The notes: generated by a model not told the origin, from the letters alone. DNA of 64,000 bases from Mycobacterium heckeshornense (GCF_016592155.1 NZ_AP024237.1:3038001-3102000); one strand, 5' to 3'; positions 1 to 10,221 are shown, counted from the stretch's first letter. Numbers and translations: made by a program.

Positions 1-144
1 CAGGCACACCCCGTTGACGGCGATCGAGTCGCCGTGCCCCGCGTCAGCGGTGACCACCGGGCCGCGGATGGTCAAGCGCGCGCAATCGCCCAGCTGCTGC
101 TTGGAAAGCACTTCGCCGACTTCCTCGACGATTCCGGTGAACAC
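1..144 (-). CDS. ribE: Riboflavin synthase alpha chain, N-terminal part (cut by window edge)
   Basis: The first 48 codons read V-FTGIVEEVGEVL...GDSIAVNGVCL, the conserved start of riboflavin synthase, which converts two 6,7-dimethyl-8-ribityllumazines to riboflavin in the cytoplasm. The start is a GTG at 144-142, directly before the invariant FTGIVEE motif. The rest lies beyond the left edge. It is divergent from lprG and near ribD, as in other mycobacteria (called ribC in H37Rv). The identification is firm although only the first lumazine-binding repeat is partly visible. Confidence 0.93.
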   Translation of the reverse strand, partial: MFTGIVEEVGEVLSKQQLGDCARLTIRGPVVTADAGHGDSIAVNGVCL

Positions 145-223
145 CTGACCAGGCTAGTAATTCAGCGCGGACCGCGGGAAGGCGCGCCAGCTTCGGCTTC
201 CCGGTGCAGCCTCGACAACCCTC

Positions 224-229
224 TACGAT
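224..229 (+). promoter_or_regulatory. Candidate -10 box for a leaderless lprG transcript
   Basis: TACGAT at 224-229 fits the mycobacterial SigA -10 pattern TANNNT. Only six bases separate it from the A of the lprG ATG at 236, so transcription would begin at or next to the start codon. No purine-rich ribosome-binding site lies upstream of the ATG, which agrees with a leaderless mRNA. This is inferred from spacing only. Confidence 0.5.
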
Positions 230-235
230 GCACCT

Positions 236-940
236 ATGCAGACGCCTCGCCGCCTCCTTGCCGCTGTTGCCGCCGTGAGCATCGCCGCCGTCGCCTCGAT
301 CAGCGGTTGCTCCTCGTCCTCGAAGTCCTCCAGCAAACCGCTTCCGGACGCGGCGACGCTGGTCAAACAGTCCAGCCAGGCCACCAAGAACGTCAAAAGT
401 GTGCATTTGGTGTTGTCGACCACGGGGAAGGTGCCGGGGCTGCCGATCAAAACGCTCACCGGCGACCTCACCACCGACCCCACCGCGGCGAAGGGCAACG
501 CCAAGATCACCATCGGCGGCTCGGACATCGACGCCGATTTCGTGGTCTACGACTCAAATCTGTACGCGACGCTCACGCCGGGCAAGTGGGACAATTTCGG
601 CCCCGCCGCCGACATCTACGACCCGTCGACGATCCTGAACCCCGACACCGGTCTGGCCAACGTGTTGGCTCACTTCACCGATCCCAAGGCTCAGGCGCGG
701 GAGAGCGTCAACGGCCAAGACACTGTCCGCATCACCGGACAGGTACCCGCCGACACGGTGAATCAGCTTGCGGCGCCGTTGAAAGCGACACAGCCGCAAC
801 CGGCGACGCTCTGGATCCAGGAGAACGGCGATCATGAGCTGGTTCAGGCCAAGCTGGATCAGAGCCCGGGCAATTCCATCCAGATGACCCTGTCGAACTG
901 GAACCAGCCGGTCCAGGTCACCAAACCACCGGTGAGCTGA
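236..940 (+). CDS. lprG: LprG lipoprotein, triacylglyceride/lipoglycan carrier
   Basis: This 234-residue protein has a lipoprotein signal: basic MQTPRR, a hydrophobic stretch, and lipobox SISGC with Cys25 as the acylation site, then a Ser-rich linker. The mature part is the LppX/LprAFG fold that carries triacylated lipids (LAM, LM, triacylglycerides) across the periplasm-like space to the outer membrane. It lies four bases upstream of the P55 transporter gene, and the pair is known to act together in lipid export and intrinsic drug tolerance. Length matches the M. tuberculosis protein (236 residues). Confidence 0.95.
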   Translation: MQTPRRLLAAVAAVSIAAVASISGCSSSSKSSSKPLPDAATLVKQSSQATKNVKSVHLVLSTTGKVPGLPIKTLTGDLTTDPTAAKGNAKITIGGSDIDADFVVYDSNLYATLTPGKWDNFGPAADIYDPSTILNPDTGLANVLAHFTDPKAQARESVNGQDTVRITGQVPADTVNQLAAPLKATQPQPATLWIQENGDHELVQAKLDQSPGNSIQMTLSNWNQPVQVTKPPVS

Positions 941-944
941 CGAG

Positions 945-2483
945 ATGCAAGCCGGACGCCGAATCGCGATCAGCGCGGGCAGTCTCGCCGTGCTGCTGGG
1001 TGCCCTCGACACCTATGTCGTGGTCACGATCATGCGCGACATCATCACGACGATCGGCATCCCGATCAACAAGCTCGAGCGGATCACCCCGATCGTCACC
1101 TGGTACCTGCTGGGCTACATCGCGGCGATGCCGCTGCTGGGCCGGGCCTCGGACCGGTTCGGGCGCAAGCTGCTGCTGCAGGCCAGCCTGGCCGCGTTCG
1201 CGGTCGGCTCGGTAGTCACAGCGCTCTCCACCGAGCTGCACGTGCTGGTCGTCGGCCGCACCATCCAGGGCCTGGCCGCCGGCGCGCTGCTGCCGGTCAC
1301 GCTGGCGCTGGGCGCCGACTTGTGGTCGACGCGCAACCGCGCCGGGGTGCTCGGCGGTATCGGCGCCGCGCAGGAACTCGGCAGCGTGCTCGGGCCGCTC
1401 TACGGGATTTTCATCGTCTGGCTGACCAGCCGCTGGCAGGACGTGTTCTGGATCAACGTGCCATTAGCGATCGTCGCGATGGTGATGATCCAGTTCAGTT
1501 TGCCGTCGCGCGAGCGCAGCAGCGAGCCGGAGAAAATCGATCTGGTCGGTGGACTGCTGTTGGCGGTGGCGTTGGGCCTGGCGGTGATCGGCCTGTACAA
1601 CCCGGATCGCAGCGCTCAACAGGCGCTGCCCAGCTATGGGTTGCCGCTGGTGATCGGCGCGATGATCGCCGCGGTCGCGTTCGGGCTGTGGGAACGCTTC
1701 GCGCGCACCCGGTTGATCGAACCTGCCGGTGTGCACTTCCGGCCGTTCTTGGCCGCGCTGGGTGCATCGGTGGCCGCGGGCGCGGCGCTGATGGTGACGC
1801 TGGTCGACGTGGAGCTCTTCGCCCAGGGCGTGCTCGGCAAGGACCAGGACGAGGCCGCTCTGATGTTGCTGTGGTTCCTCGCCGCACTGCCGCTCGGGGC
1901 GCTGACCGGCGGGTGGATCGCGACCCGCATCGGCGACCGGGCGATGACGTTCCTCGGGCTGCTGATCGCGGCCGGCGGGTATTGGCTGATTTCCGGGTGG
2001 CGGCCTGACCTGCCGACCCGCCGGCACGACATCCTCGGCCTGGTGAGCTTGCCCGCGATGGACACCGATCTGGTCATCGCCGGGGTCGGGCTCGGGCTGG
2101 TGATCGGGCCGCTGTCGTCGGCGAGCCTGCGGGTCGTCCCGTCCGTGCAGCACGGCATCGCCGCGGCGCTCGTGGTGGTGGCCCGGATGACCGGCATGCT
2201 GGTCGGGTTGGCCGCGCTGAGTGCATGGGGGTTCCAGCGGTTCAACCAGATCGTTGCGGCCAAGACGGCGGCCGTTCCGGAAAACGCCAGCCTCGCCGAA
2301 CGGTTAGCCCTCAAGGCGGTGCTGTACCGGGATGCGTTCGCGGAGATGTACGGCGGGATCTTCACGGTCACCGCCGTGGTCTGCATGGTGGGGGCGCTGC
2401 TGGGTCTGCTGCTGTCCAGCCGGCGTGTTCACGCCGAGGAGCCAGAACTGCGCGAGCACGAGCCGGTGGGTCCTAAGGCGTAA
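945..2483 (+). CDS. P55-type MFS efflux transporter
   Basis: A 512-residue major facilitator protein with about 14 hydrophobic segments. It has an LDTYVVV motif in helix 1 (drug:H+ antiporter-2 type LDxTVVN) and MFS motif [14 protein letters not shown], after helix 2. It is the counterpart of P55 (Rv1410c), which moves triacylglycerides together with LprG and affects drug tolerance. The ATG follows the lprG stop by four bases, so the two are probably cotranscribed and translationally coupled. The long insertion near residues 340-370, rich in Pro/Arg, is typical of this subfamily. Confidence 0.93.
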   Translation: MQAGRRIAISAGSLAVLLGALDTYVVVTIMRDIITTIGIPINKLERITPIVTWYLLGYIAAMPLLGRASDRFGRKLLLQASLAAFAVGSVVTALSTELHVLVVGRTIQGLAAGALLPVTLALGADLWSTRNRAGVLGGIGAAQELGSVLGPLYGIFIVWLTSRWQDVFWINVPLAIVAMVMIQFSLPSRERSSEPEKIDLVGGLLLAVALGLAVIGLYNPDRSAQQALPSYGLPLVIGAMIAAVAFGLWERFARTRLIEPAGVHFRPFLAALGASVAAGAALMVTLVDVELFAQGVLGKDQDEAALMLLWFLAALPLGALTGGWIATRIGDRAMTFLGLLIAAGGYWLISGWRPDLPTRRHDILGLVSLPAMDTDLVIAGVGLGLVIGPLSSASLRVVPSVQHGIAAALVVVARMTGMLVGLAALSAWGFQRFNQIVAAKTAAVPENASLAERLALKAVLYRDAFAEMYGGIFTVTAVVCMVGALLGLLLSSRRVHAEEPELREHEPVGPKA

Positions 2484-2495
2484 CGGCGCGCTAGG

Positions 2496-3515
2496 CTAGC
2501 GCGGCACCAGGCTTAGCAGCAGGTCCGGTCCGACCCGCTGCACCCCGTCAAACCGCCACCGCAGCGCCCGCGCGATGCTCGGGACCCCGACATCGTCGAC
2601 CGCGGTGATCGGCCCACCCAGCAGGATCGGCGCGACATAGGCCAGGATGCGGTCGATGGCCCCGGCGCGAAGGAAGGCACCCGCCAGCGTCGGCCCACCC
2701 TCGAGCAACACGTCGGTGCGATCCGACAAGGCCTTAAGCACCTCGTGCGGATCATGGGTTCGGATCACCATGGTGCGCGAATCGTCGTTGAGAACCTGTG
2801 CCTCCGAGGGGATTTCGCGCTTACCGACCACTACCCGCAGTGGCTGGCGTTCGGCAAGACTGCCGTCGGCCAGCCGGGCGGTCAGGGCCGGATCGTCGGC
2901 GAGCACCGTCCCGGTGCCAACGACGATGGCGTCGGCGGCGGCGCGGCGGCGATGCAAGTCCGCGCGGGCGGCCTCGCTGGTGATCCACTGGCTGGAGCCG
3001 TCAGCGGCAGCGCTGCGCCCGTCGATGCTGGTGGCGTACTTCCACGTCACATGCGGCAACCCGGTGCGCTGCTTGTGCAGCCACTCGCGCAGCGGCCCGG
3101 CGGCCACCAGGTCGGTCTGCACACCTGGAACGACATGCACGCCGGCGGCGGCCAGCCGGGCTGCGCCGCCCGCCGCGACGGGATTCGGGTCGGCAACCGC
3201 GTACACCACTGTGGCGATACCGGCGTCGAGCAGAGCATCCACGCACGGCGGGGTCTTGCCGTAGTGGTTGCAGGGCTCCAGCGTCACGACCGCGGTCCCG
3301 CCCGCGGCCAGGCCGCCGGCGCGGCGCAGCGCCACGATCTCGGCATGCGCGCTGCCGGCCGGCTCGGTGCCGCCGGCGCCGGCGACCCGGCCCTCACGGT
3401 CGAGGATGACCGCGCCGACCGGCGGATTGGGATAGGTGCTGCCCTTGACCAGTTCAGCGTGCTCGACGGCGAGCCGCATGGCGGCGTCGTAGCTGATGGC
3501 CACGGGAGTGCTCAT
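2496..3515 (-). CDS. ribD: Bifunctional riboflavin deaminase/reductase RibD
   Basis: 339 residues. The N-terminal deaminase domain carries the zinc motif HAE near residue 58 and [12 protein letters not shown] near residue 83. The C-terminal reductase domain (from about residue 150, [11 protein letters not shown]) uses NADPH. Together they perform the second and third steps of riboflavin synthesis from GTP. The ATG at 3515 overlaps the rpe stop by four bases (ATGA), so the two are coupled. Called ribG in H37Rv, with the same neighbour order. Confidence 0.95.
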   Translation of the reverse strand: MSTPVAISYDAAMRLAVEHAELVKGSTYPNPPVGAVILDREGRVAGAGGTEPAGSAHAEIVALRRAGGLAAGGTAVVTLEPCNHYGKTPPCVDALLDAGIATVVYAVADPNPVAAGGAARLAAAGVHVVPGVQTDLVAAGPLREWLHKQRTGLPHVTWKYATSIDGRSAAADGSSQWITSEAARADLHRRRAAADAIVVGTGTVLADDPALTARLADGSLAERQPLRVVVGKREIPSEAQVLNDDSRTMVIRTHDPHEVLKALSDRTDVLLEGGPTLAGAFLRAGAIDRILAYVAPILLGGPITAVDDVGVPSIARALRWRFDGVQRVGPDLLLSLVPR

Positions 3516-4201
3516 CGGCGCAGATGCGGTGACGTGGCCCTGGCCCGGCGGCGCAGCGCCTCCACGGCGGCGGCGGGGTCGTCGGCACCGTAGACAGCGG
3601 ATCCGGCGACAAAGCAGTCGACGCCGGCCTCGGCGGCCTGTTCGATGGTGTCGGCGTTGATCCCGCCGTCGATCTCGACGAGGATGGTCAGCTCGCCGGA
3701 GTCGACCATGCTGCGGACTTTGCGGACTTTGCCCAACACCTCAGGCATGAAGTCCTGGCCCCCGAAACCCGGTTCCACCGACATGACCAGAAACGTGTCG
3801 AAGTCCTTGAGGATGTCCAGGTAGGGCTCCAGCGGGGTGGCCGGCTTGATGCTCAGCCCGGCTTTGGCTCCCGCGGCGCGGATGTCGCGGGCCACCTTGA
3901 CCGGGTTGTCGGTGGCCTCGGCGTGGAAGGTCACGTTGTAGGCGCCCGCCTCGGCGTAGGGCGGGGCCCACCGATCGGGGTCCTCGATCATCAGGTGGCA
4001 GTCCATCGGGATGTCGGTGACCTTCAGCAGGCTTTCGACCACCGGCAGTCCGATCGTCAGGTTGGGCACGAAATGGTTGTCCATCACGTCCACGTGCAGC
4101 CAGTCGGCGCCGGTCACGGCGGCCACCTGGTCGGCCAGGTGGGCGTAATCGGCGTTCAGGATCGACGGCGCTATCAGGGGCCGATCGGTCGTGCCCGGCA
4201 T
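3512..4201 (-). CDS. rpe: Ribulose-phosphate 3-epimerase
   Basis: A 229-residue TIM-barrel enzyme interconverting ribulose-5-phosphate and xylulose-5-phosphate in the pentose phosphate pathway. Visible motifs are [12 protein letters not shown] at the N terminus, [13 protein letters not shown] and [10 protein letters not shown] (metal and base residues), [13 protein letters not shown], and the phosphate loop EIDGGIN. It is 10 bases downstream of rsmB and overlaps ribD, giving a fmt-rsmB-rpe-ribD operon. Length is normal. Confidence 0.96.
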   Translation of the reverse strand: MPGTTDRPLIAPSILNADYAHLADQVAAVTGADWLHVDVMDNHFVPNLTIGLPVVESLLKVTDIPMDCHLMIEDPDRWAPPYAEAGAYNVTFHAEATDNPVKVARDIRAAGAKAGLSIKPATPLEPYLDILKDFDTFLVMSVEPGFGGQDFMPEVLGKVRKVRSMVDSGELTILVEIDGGINADTIEQAAEAGVDCFVAGSAVYGADDPAAAVEALRRRARATSPHLRR

Positions 4202-4211
4202 GCGCCTCAGC

Positions 4212-5627
4212 CTACTTTGGGCCTACTTGAAGCGCCGCGGCGAACATGGCGTCGGTGCCGTGGCGATGCGGCCACAGCTGGACATACGGCCCGTCCCCGA
4301 GCCGGTCGACGGGCTCGAACAACGGCCGGGTGTCCAGCGCGCGTACCGGGTGCCGGCGCAGCGCGTCGGCGACCACGCCGACGGTTTCGGCCAAATGTGG
4401 TGAGCAGGTCGCATACATCACCACACCCCCGGGCCGGGTCAGCGCGATCGCCGCCGCCAACAGCTCGCGTTGCAGCTTGGTCAGCGCCGGGATGTCGGTG
4501 GGCCGGCGCCGCCAGCGCGCCTCCGGCCGACGACGCAGCGCCCCCAGACCGGTGCACGGCACGTCGACGAGAACGCGGTCGAAGCCCGGCGCCAGCCCGC
4601 TGCACCGAGCGTCGACCCGCACCACCTCCACCGGGAGCCCACGGGTGTTGCGCGCCACCAGCTCGGCGCGGTGCGCCGACGGCTCCACCGCGGTCACCCG
4701 CGCCCCGCTGCCCGCGCCCAGCGCAGCCACCAGCGCGGTCTTGCCGCCAGGGCCCGCGCACAGATCCAGCCAGCGTCCAGTGTCGCCGTCGACCGGCGCC
4801 AACGTCAGCGCGCGGGCCACCAGTTGACTGCCCTCGTCCTGAACCAGAGCGAGCCCGTCGCGCACCGCCGGCAACTGCGCGGGGTCACCGGTCGGCAGGT
4901 ACACCGCATACGGCGAATATCGGCCGACGCTGCCGCGCACGGCGTCGGCCAGCTCCCGAGCGCTCAGCGCATCGGGTCTTGCGGCCAAGTGGACTTGCGG
5001 CCGTTCGTCGTCGCTGGCCAGCAGTGCATCGAGTTCACCGGCCGCCGGGCCCAGCGCGTCGGCGAAGGCCTGCGCGATCCACCGCGGGTGGGCGTGCACG
5101 AAGGCGGTGTAGCCGATCGGGTCGCACGCGGGGTCGGGGGCCAACTCGGCTAGCCAGGACTGCTCGTCGCGGGCGTCGATGGCCCGCAGCACTGCGTTGA
5201 CGAAACCTGCTCTGGCCGAATCGAATTCGATGCCAGCTTGCTCCACGGTGGTGGACACCGCGGCGTGCGCGTCGACCCGGGTGCGCAGCAGCTGGTAGGC
5301 GCCCAGCCGCAGCAGATCAAGCAGGACCGGGTTTATGGACTCAGATGGGCGCCCGGCGGCGGCGCCGATGATCGCGTCGAGCAGACCGAGGGTGCGACAG
5401 GTGCCGTAGGTGAGTTCGGTGGCAAATGCCGCGTCCCGTCCGCGGATTCCGCGTTCTCGCAGCAGCGCAGGTAGCGCAAGGTTCGGGTAGGCGTCTCGCT
5501 CGGAGACCGCCCGCAGCACGTCGAAGGCGGCGCGGCGGGCCGGATCCAGGGGCCGGCGGCGCTGCCGATGCCGCGGTTTACCAGGGCGGGATGACCGGCT
5601 CTCCGGTGTACGCCTGCCGCGGGTCAT
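4212..5627 (-). CDS. rsmB: 16S rRNA m5C967 methyltransferase RsmB (Fmu/Sun)
   Basis: 471 residues. A basic, disordered N-terminal tail is followed by a NusB-like RNA-binding domain (about residues 30-165). A SAM-dependent methyltransferase domain comes next, with [17 protein letters not shown] as the SAM loop. [16 protein letters not shown] carries the catalytic cysteine and YATCSPH the second conserved cysteine. It methylates C967 of 16S rRNA. The ATG overlaps the fmt stop (ATGA), so it is translated from the fmt message. Confidence 0.93.
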   Translation of the reverse strand: MTRGRRTPESRSSRPGKPRHRQRRRPLDPARRAAFDVLRAVSERDAYPNLALPALLRERGIRGRDAAFATELTYGTCRTLGLLDAIIGAAAGRPSESINPVLLDLLRLGAYQLLRTRVDAHAAVSTTVEQAGIEFDSARAGFVNAVLRAIDARDEQSWLAELAPDPACDPIGYTAFVHAHPRWIAQAFADALGPAAGELDALLASDDERPQVHLAARPDALSARELADAVRGSVGRYSPYAVYLPTGDPAQLPAVRDGLALVQDEGSQLVARALTLAPVDGDTGRWLDLCAGPGGKTALVAALGAGSGARVTAVEPSAHRAELVARNTRGLPVEVVRVDARCSGLAPGFDRVLVDVPCTGLGALRRRPEARWRRRPTDIPALTKLQRELLAAAIALTRPGGVVMYATCSPHLAETVGVVADALRRHPVRALDTRPLFEPVDRLGDGPYVQLWPHRHGTDAMFAAALQVGPK

Positions 5628-6562
5628 ACCGCTCGCGCGTCCGGGTCGAGGCGAGCGCCGCGGGCCCAGTCGACCGCGTTCATGAACTTCTTTCCGGGCG
5701 GCTGGATCTGGCCCAGCCGTACCGGCTCCGACGAGGTGCCGATCCAGACGTCATGCCGACCGACGTGAATGCTGCCCGGTTCCAAGGGTTTCGGCGCTTG
5801 ATCGTCAATGCTGACCGGCCCGATTTTGACCCGCTGGTCGCCGATGAGTGTCCATGCACCGGGCTTCGGTGTGAAGGCTCGGATCCGCCGCTCGACGACC
5901 GGCGCGGGTAAGTCCCAGCGCACCCGCGCTCGGTCCACAGTGACCTTGGGAGCGAAGCTGACACCGTCGGCGGGCTGTGGCACCGGTGTGAGCGTGCCGT
6001 CGGCGATACCGTCGAGTGTGGTCTCCAGCAGCGCGGCGCCCGAAACGGCCAGTCGCTCAAGCAAATCGCCCGCGGTGTCGGTGGGCCGAATCTCCTCGGT
6101 GACGACGCCGTAGACCGGCCCCGAGTCCAGGCTCGGCTCGATGCGGAAGGTGGTCGCGCCGGTGATCGTGTCACCGGCCGCGATGGCCGCCTGCACGGGT
6201 GCGGCCCCGCGCCAGGCGGGCAGCAGCGAGAAGTGCACGTTGACCCAGCCGTGGGGAGGTATCGCGAGCAGCTCCTCGCCCAGCAGGGCACCGTAGGCCA
6301 CCACCGGGCAGCAGTCGGGTGCCAGCCCGCAGAGTTCGGCGACGAATTCAGCGGAGTTCGGCCGCCGCGGCCGCAGCAGCGGGATGCCCAGGTCGAGAGC
6401 CGCCCGCGCCACCGGCGACGGCTCCGGCCTGCCCCGGCGGCCGGACGCCGCGTCCGGGCGGGTGAGCACGGCGACCACGTCGTGCCGGGGCGAGTCGATG
6501 AGCCGACGCAACGCCGGCAACGCGGTTTCCGGGGTGCCGGCGAAGACGAGGCGCACCGGCAC
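5624..6562 (-). CDS. fmt: Methionyl-tRNA formyltransferase
   Basis: 312 residues. It formylates initiator Met-tRNA using 10-formyl-THF. The catalytic segment [16 protein letters not shown] (Asn/His) and the DSGPVYG segment are intact, and the C-terminal tRNA-binding domain ends near [10 protein letters not shown]. The start is a GTG at 6562 in front of [11 protein letters not shown], the usual N terminus. It heads the fmt-rsmB-rpe-ribD run. Nothing unusual is seen. Confidence 0.95.
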   Translation of the reverse strand: MPVRLVFAGTPETALPALRRLIDSPRHDVVAVLTRPDAASGRRGRPEPSPVARAALDLGIPLLRPRRPNSAEFVAELCGLAPDCCPVVAYGALLGEELLAIPPHGWVNVHFSLLPAWRGAAPVQAAIAAGDTITGATTFRIEPSLDSGPVYGVVTEEIRPTDTAGDLLERLAVSGAALLETTLDGIADGTLTPVPQPADGVSFAPKVTVDRARVRWDLPAPVVERRIRAFTPKPGAWTLIGDQRVKIGPVSIDDQAPKPLEPGSIHVGRHDVWIGTSSEPVRLGQIQPPGKKFMNAVDWARGARLDPDARAV

Positions 6563-6598
6563 AGTCTAGGAACGGCGCCGCCGGACGTCGCCGGCCGA

Positions 6599-7078
6599 TC
6601 AGGCCCCGTCGTCGAGATGGGCGGCCGGCTCTCCCCCGGCGGCGGTGAACGCCGTGAGCGCGCGCACCAAGCCGTGACGTTCCGACGCCGGCATTCGTTC
6701 GACGATGCGGGCGATCTCGGCGCGCCGCTGTGCGGTGACCTTGCGCACCACCTCACGTCCGCGCTCGGTCAACGCGGCCAACAGTTCGCGGCGCGACGTG
6801 GGGTGAGGTTGACGGTCGACGAGCCCGGCGCCGACGAGCCGATCCACCATTCGGCCCGCGGCCGACGGCCGCACGCCCAGCACGGCGGCCAGGGTCGCGA
6901 GGTTGATCGGGCCGCGGTTGGACAGGATCACCAGGGTCCGGAACTGCGGGATGGTGATGGTCTCGTCGACCCGGGCGATGGAGTGAGCCGAGATGCCCAC
7001 CAGCAGGCGTGATGCGGTCAACAGCGCGTCGGTGATCGCGTCGAGCGACTCCTCGGTTGCAGTGGCTTTGGTGGTCAT
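6599..7078 (-). CDS. MarR-family transcriptional regulator
   Basis: A 159-residue winged-helix regulator. The helix-turn-helix spans roughly residues 55-85 (NLATLAAVLGVRPSAAGRMV), followed by the wing RQPHPTSRRELLAALT. I chose the ATG at 7078 (MTTKATATEES), which gives the length of the M. tuberculosis counterpart Rv1404; an upstream GTG would add 17 residues. It is divergent from a methyltransferase gene that it probably controls, and the AT-rich gap between them contains a candidate operator. The ligand is unknown. Confidence 0.85.
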   Translation of the reverse strand: MTTKATATEESLDAITDALLTASRLLVGISAHSIARVDETITIPQFRTLVILSNRGPINLATLAAVLGVRPSAAGRMVDRLVGAGLVDRQPHPTSRRELLAALTERGREVVRKVTAQRRAEIARIVERMPASERHGLVRALTAFTAAGGEPAAHLDDGA

Positions 7079-7141
7079 GGCCGCGCTTTCTGTGGTCACG
7101 CCGATCGTTTCGGCACACAGGGTTGCCACAGCATAGCAGCA

Positions 7142-7186
7142 GACAACTATAACCTACCAGAACTATTTCCTAAGACTACTATTGTC
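7142..7186. promoter_or_regulatory. Candidate MarR operator/promoter region
   Basis: The divergent gap between the marR-type gene and the methyltransferase gene is strikingly AT-rich for this genome. It contains the dyad GACAA (7142-7146) ... TTGTC (7182-7186) and two AACTAT copies. MarR proteins usually autoregulate from such sites. The exact site is inferred. Confidence 0.35.
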
Positions 7187-7219
7187 GTACGAACCCCGCA
7201 TTCCTGGAGGAGATTCTCA

Positions 7220-8044
7220 ATGAGCATTGACGTGCCCGCCGGAGCAGAGCACGCCTCGGCAATCAGCGACCGGGCGATGTGGGCATTGGGCGACTACGCG
7301 CTCATCGCCGAGCAGGTGATGGCGCCGCTCGGCCCGCTGCTGGTGGCCGCCGCCGGCATCGGTCCGGGCGATCGGGTCCTCGACGTCGCTGCCGGTTCCG
7401 GCAACGTGTCGGTTCCAGCCGCCAGGGTCGGCGCCCACGTGGTGGCCAGCGACCTCACACCGGAGCTGCTGCAGCGCGCCCAAAGACGCGCTGCCGACCT
7501 GCGTCTGCACCTCGAGTGCCGGGAAGCCAACGCCGAAGCGCTGCCGTTCGCCGACGGCGCATTCGACGCGGTGCTGTCCGCCATCGGCGTGATGTTCGCA
7601 CCGCGCCATCAACGCGCCGCCAACGAGCTGGTGCGGGTGTGCCGGGCCGGCGGGACGATTGGCCTGATCAGCTGGACCCCGGAGGGGTTCTTCGGTCAGA
7701 TGCTTGCCGCGATCCGGCCATACCGGCCGACACCGCAGCCGGGCATGCCTCCGGCGGCGCTGTGGGGTCGGGAAGACTACGTCACCGGCCTGTTGGGTCA
7801 GCGCGTCGGCGATGTCAGCGCGCGCCGGGGCATGCTGACAGTGGACCGGTTTGACAGCCCAGAAGCGGTGCACGAGTACTTCAAGCACCACTACGGCCCG
7901 ACGATCAGCGCCTACCGCAACATCGCCGACAACCCGGTCCTGGTCGCCAGCCTTGACGCTCAACTCATCGAACTAGCCCAAAGCCACCTCAGAGACGGCG
8001 TCATGCAGTGGGAGTACCTGCTCGTCATCGCCAGAAAGTGGTAG
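7220..8044 (+). CDS. Class I SAM-dependent methyltransferase
   Basis: 274 residues with a UbiE-like SAM fold: motif I VLDVAAGSGNVSVPAA, motif II VVASDLTPELLQRA, then ECREANAEALPF and VLSAIGVMFAP. A strong ribosome-binding site GGAGGAG lies at 7207-7213. It resembles the methyltransferases flanking marR in H37Rv (Rv1403c/Rv1405c). The substrate cannot be read from sequence. The divergent MarR gene suggests an inducible role, possibly in tolerance to a small toxic compound. Confidence 0.85.
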   Translation: MSIDVPAGAEHASAISDRAMWALGDYALIAEQVMAPLGPLLVAAAGIGPGDRVLDVAAGSGNVSVPAARVGAHVVASDLTPELLQRAQRRAADLRLHLECREANAEALPFADGAFDAVLSAIGVMFAPRHQRAANELVRVCRAGGTIGLISWTPEGFFGQMLAAIRPYRPTPQPGMPPAALWGREDYVTGLLGQRVGDVSARRGMLTVDRFDSPEAVHEYFKHHYGPTISAYRNIADNPVLVASLDAQLIELAQSHLRDGVMQWEYLLVIARKW

Positions 8045-8049
8045 AGCGG

Positions 8050-10017
8050 CTAGCTGCGTGTTGCCTCTTCTCCGGCCAGCCGGGGGATCAACCCGCCGGC
8101 TAGCACGTCCTTCACCTGGCGCTGTGAAAGCCGTTGCCGCACAGTCAGACACGTCTTTTTGGTGACGTTGTCGACCTGCAACGTGTCGCTGCGTGCCAAG
8201 GTGTCGCGAAGATTGCCGATGCGCAGCGTGTCGCCTTGCTCGATCGTGTCGTAGTCGTCCTCGTCGTCGAACTCGAGGGCGAGCACCCCGTAGTTGGCCA
8301 GGTTCTGCCAATGGATGCGGGCGAACGACTTGGCGATCACCACGCGCAGCCCCAGATAACGCGGTGCGATCGCGGCATGTTCGCGCGAAGATCCCTGGCC
8401 GTAGTTGTCGCCGCCGACGACGACGTGACCGGTCTGCTGGGCCTGCTGTGCCCGCTGGGGATAGGAGTCGTCGAGCTGGGCGAAACTGAACATCGACAGC
8501 TTCGGAATGTTGGAGCGATACGGCAGCGCTCGCGCGCCGGCCGGGGAGATCTCGTCGGTGGAGATGTTGTCGCCGACTTTGAGCAGCACCGGCGCCTCGA
8601 TCTCGTCGGGCAACGGCGAGAACTCCGGAAGGCTCGAAACGTTTTGCCCCTTCACCGGTTCGACGTTGCGCGCCTGCTCCTGTGGCAACGGCGGCACCAA
8701 CATCGCGGTATTCACCGAATTCTGCCGGGGAAGCTCAAGTTTCGGATACTTCACCTTTGCTTTGCGCGCCCACTCCCGCGGATCGGTGATCACTCCGGTC
8801 AACGCTGACGCGGCGGCGGTCTCCGGCGAACACAACCACACCGAGTCCTCTCTGGTGCCCGACCGACCGGGAAAGTTACGCGGCATGGTACGCAGCGAGT
8901 TTCGGCCGACTGCCGGGGCCTGACCCATGCCGATGCAGCCCATGTAGCCCGCTTGGTGAATTCGCGCACCGGCAACGACCAGCTCGGTCAGCGCGCCCAT
9001 CTTGGTCAGGTCGGCCAGGATCTCCCGTGAGGTCGGGTTGATGTCAAAGCTGACATGCGGTGCCGTCTGCCGTCCCGCCACCATCGCGGCGGCGATCGCG
9101 AAATCGCGAAGTCCCGGGTTGGCGCTCGACCCGATCACCACCTGCGCGACGTCTTTACCGGCGGCGTCACGAACCGGCACCACATTGCCCGGCGAGGACG
9201 GTTGTGCGATCAGCGGCTCGATCTTGGATAGGTCGATGGTCTCTTCGATGTCGTAGCCCGCGCCATCGTCTGCGACCAACTCGACCCAGTCGTCCTCGCG
9301 GCCTTCGGCCCGCATGAAATCGCGAACCGCTTGGTCGCTGGGGAAAACCGTTGTGGTAGCTCCTAATTCAGCTCCCATGTTCGCAATCACGTGCCGGTCC
9401 ATCGCGGTCAGGCCGGCCAGGCCGGGACCGTGGTACTCGATGATCCGGTTCACCCCGCCCTTGACGTCGTGTCGGCGCAGCATCTCCAGGATGACGTCCT
9501 TGGCCGAACACCACTGGGGCAGTTCACCTTCGAGCCTTATTCCCCACACCTCAGGCATCCGCAGGTGCAGTGGACGTCCCGAAATCGCCAGCGCCACTTC
9601 GAGACCACCCACTCCGATGGCCAACATGCCCAGCGAACCGGCCGCCGGGGTGTGCGAATCCGAACCCACCATGGTTTTGCCTGGAATCCCGAACCGCTGC
9701 ATATGCGTCGGGTGCGACACTCCGTTGCCAGGCTTGGAAAACCAGAGACCGAAGCGCTGGCAGGCGGTGCGCAGATATTCGTGGTCCTCGGCGTTCTTCT
9801 CGTCGGTTTGCAGCAGGTTGTGGTCGACGTACTGCACGCTCACCTCGGTACGCGCCCTGTCGAGCCCGAGTGCCTCGAGTTCCTGCATTACCAGCGTGCC
9901 GGTCGCATCCTGGGTCAGTGTCTGGTCGATGTGTATCGCAATCTCCCGGCCCGGCGTCATCTCACCGGATACCAGGTGTGAGTTGATCAACTTGCGGGTG
10001 ACGTTGAGCGCCATCAT
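8050..10017 (-). CDS. Aconitase-family hydro-lyase with missing Fe-S ligands
   Basis: A 655-residue aconitase/homoaconitase-superfamily protein, close in length to the short 'Aquifex-type' aconitases. The substrate loops VGSDSHTPAAG (near 117) and GSSREHAAIAPRYLG (C-terminal swivel domain) are kept. Two of the three cysteines that normally hold the [4Fe-4S] cluster are absent: the usual GSCTN reads GSSAN (Ser298), and the usual C-x-x-C-I-G reads YMGCIG (Tyr358, Cys361). So it may not carry a normal cluster, or may use another arrangement. It is divergent from a bfrB-like gene with IdeR-like boxes between. True aconitase activity is uncertain. Confidence 0.82.
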   Translation of the reverse strand: MMALNVTRKLINSHLVSGEMTPGREIAIHIDQTLTQDATGTLVMQELEALGLDRARTEVSVQYVDHNLLQTDEKNAEDHEYLRTACQRFGLWFSKPGNGVSHPTHMQRFGIPGKTMVGSDSHTPAAGSLGMLAIGVGGLEVALAISGRPLHLRMPEVWGIRLEGELPQWCSAKDVILEMLRRHDVKGGVNRIIEYHGPGLAGLTAMDRHVIANMGAELGATTTVFPSDQAVRDFMRAEGREDDWVELVADDGAGYDIEETIDLSKIEPLIAQPSSPGNVVPVRDAAGKDVAQVVIGSSANPGLRDFAIAAAMVAGRQTAPHVSFDINPTSREILADLTKMGALTELVVAGARIHQAGYMGCIGMGQAPAVGRNSLRTMPRNFPGRSGTREDSVWLCSPETAAASALTGVITDPREWARKAKVKYPKLELPRQNSVNTAMLVPPLPQEQARNVEPVKGQNVSSLPEFSPLPDEIEAPVLLKVGDNISTDEISPAGARALPYRSNIPKLSMFSFAQLDDSYPQRAQQAQQTGHVVVGGDNYGQGSSREHAAIAPRYLGLRVVIAKSFARIHWQNLANYGVLALEFDDEDDYDTIEQGDTLRIGNLRDTLARSDTLQVDNVTKKTCLTVRQRLSQRQVKDVLAGGLIPRLAGEEATRS

Positions 10018-10102
10018 GGTCCTTCCCGATCACGGTGGGCTGGTGTGCTACCCGATGTATTCCCATGACCGGCTCGCGGCTATCACTGCAGTTTCGACCA
10101 AT

Positions 10103-10121
10103 TCACCATAGGCTAACTTTA
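10103..10121. promoter_or_regulatory. Candidate IdeR iron box 1
   Basis: TCACCATAGGCTAACTTTA matches the mycobacterial IdeR consensus TTAGGTTAGGCTAACCTAA at 13 of 19 positions, including the core AGGCTAAC. It lies between the divergent aconitase-like and ferritin genes. IdeR with Fe(II) represses uptake genes and activates ferritin genes. Sites were matched by eye. Confidence 0.55.
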
Positions 10122-10150
10122 GCTGCCGAAAACTGCTCGCATTTGTCTAC

Positions 10151-10169
10151 TTAGGCAAAGCTGTCCTGA
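10151..10169. promoter_or_regulatory. Candidate IdeR iron box 2
   Basis: TTAGGCAAAGCTGTCCTGA matches the IdeR consensus at 13 of 19 positions, with a complete left half TTAGG. It is 48 bases from box 1 and upstream of the bfrB-like gene. Paired boxes upstream of bfrB are known in M. tuberculosis, where IdeR activates the gene. Confidence 0.55.
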
Positions 10170-10221
10170 ATTAGTGTTACCTTCGTTGCTAAGGCTATCT
10201 ACCTGCGCTAACGTTCACTTC

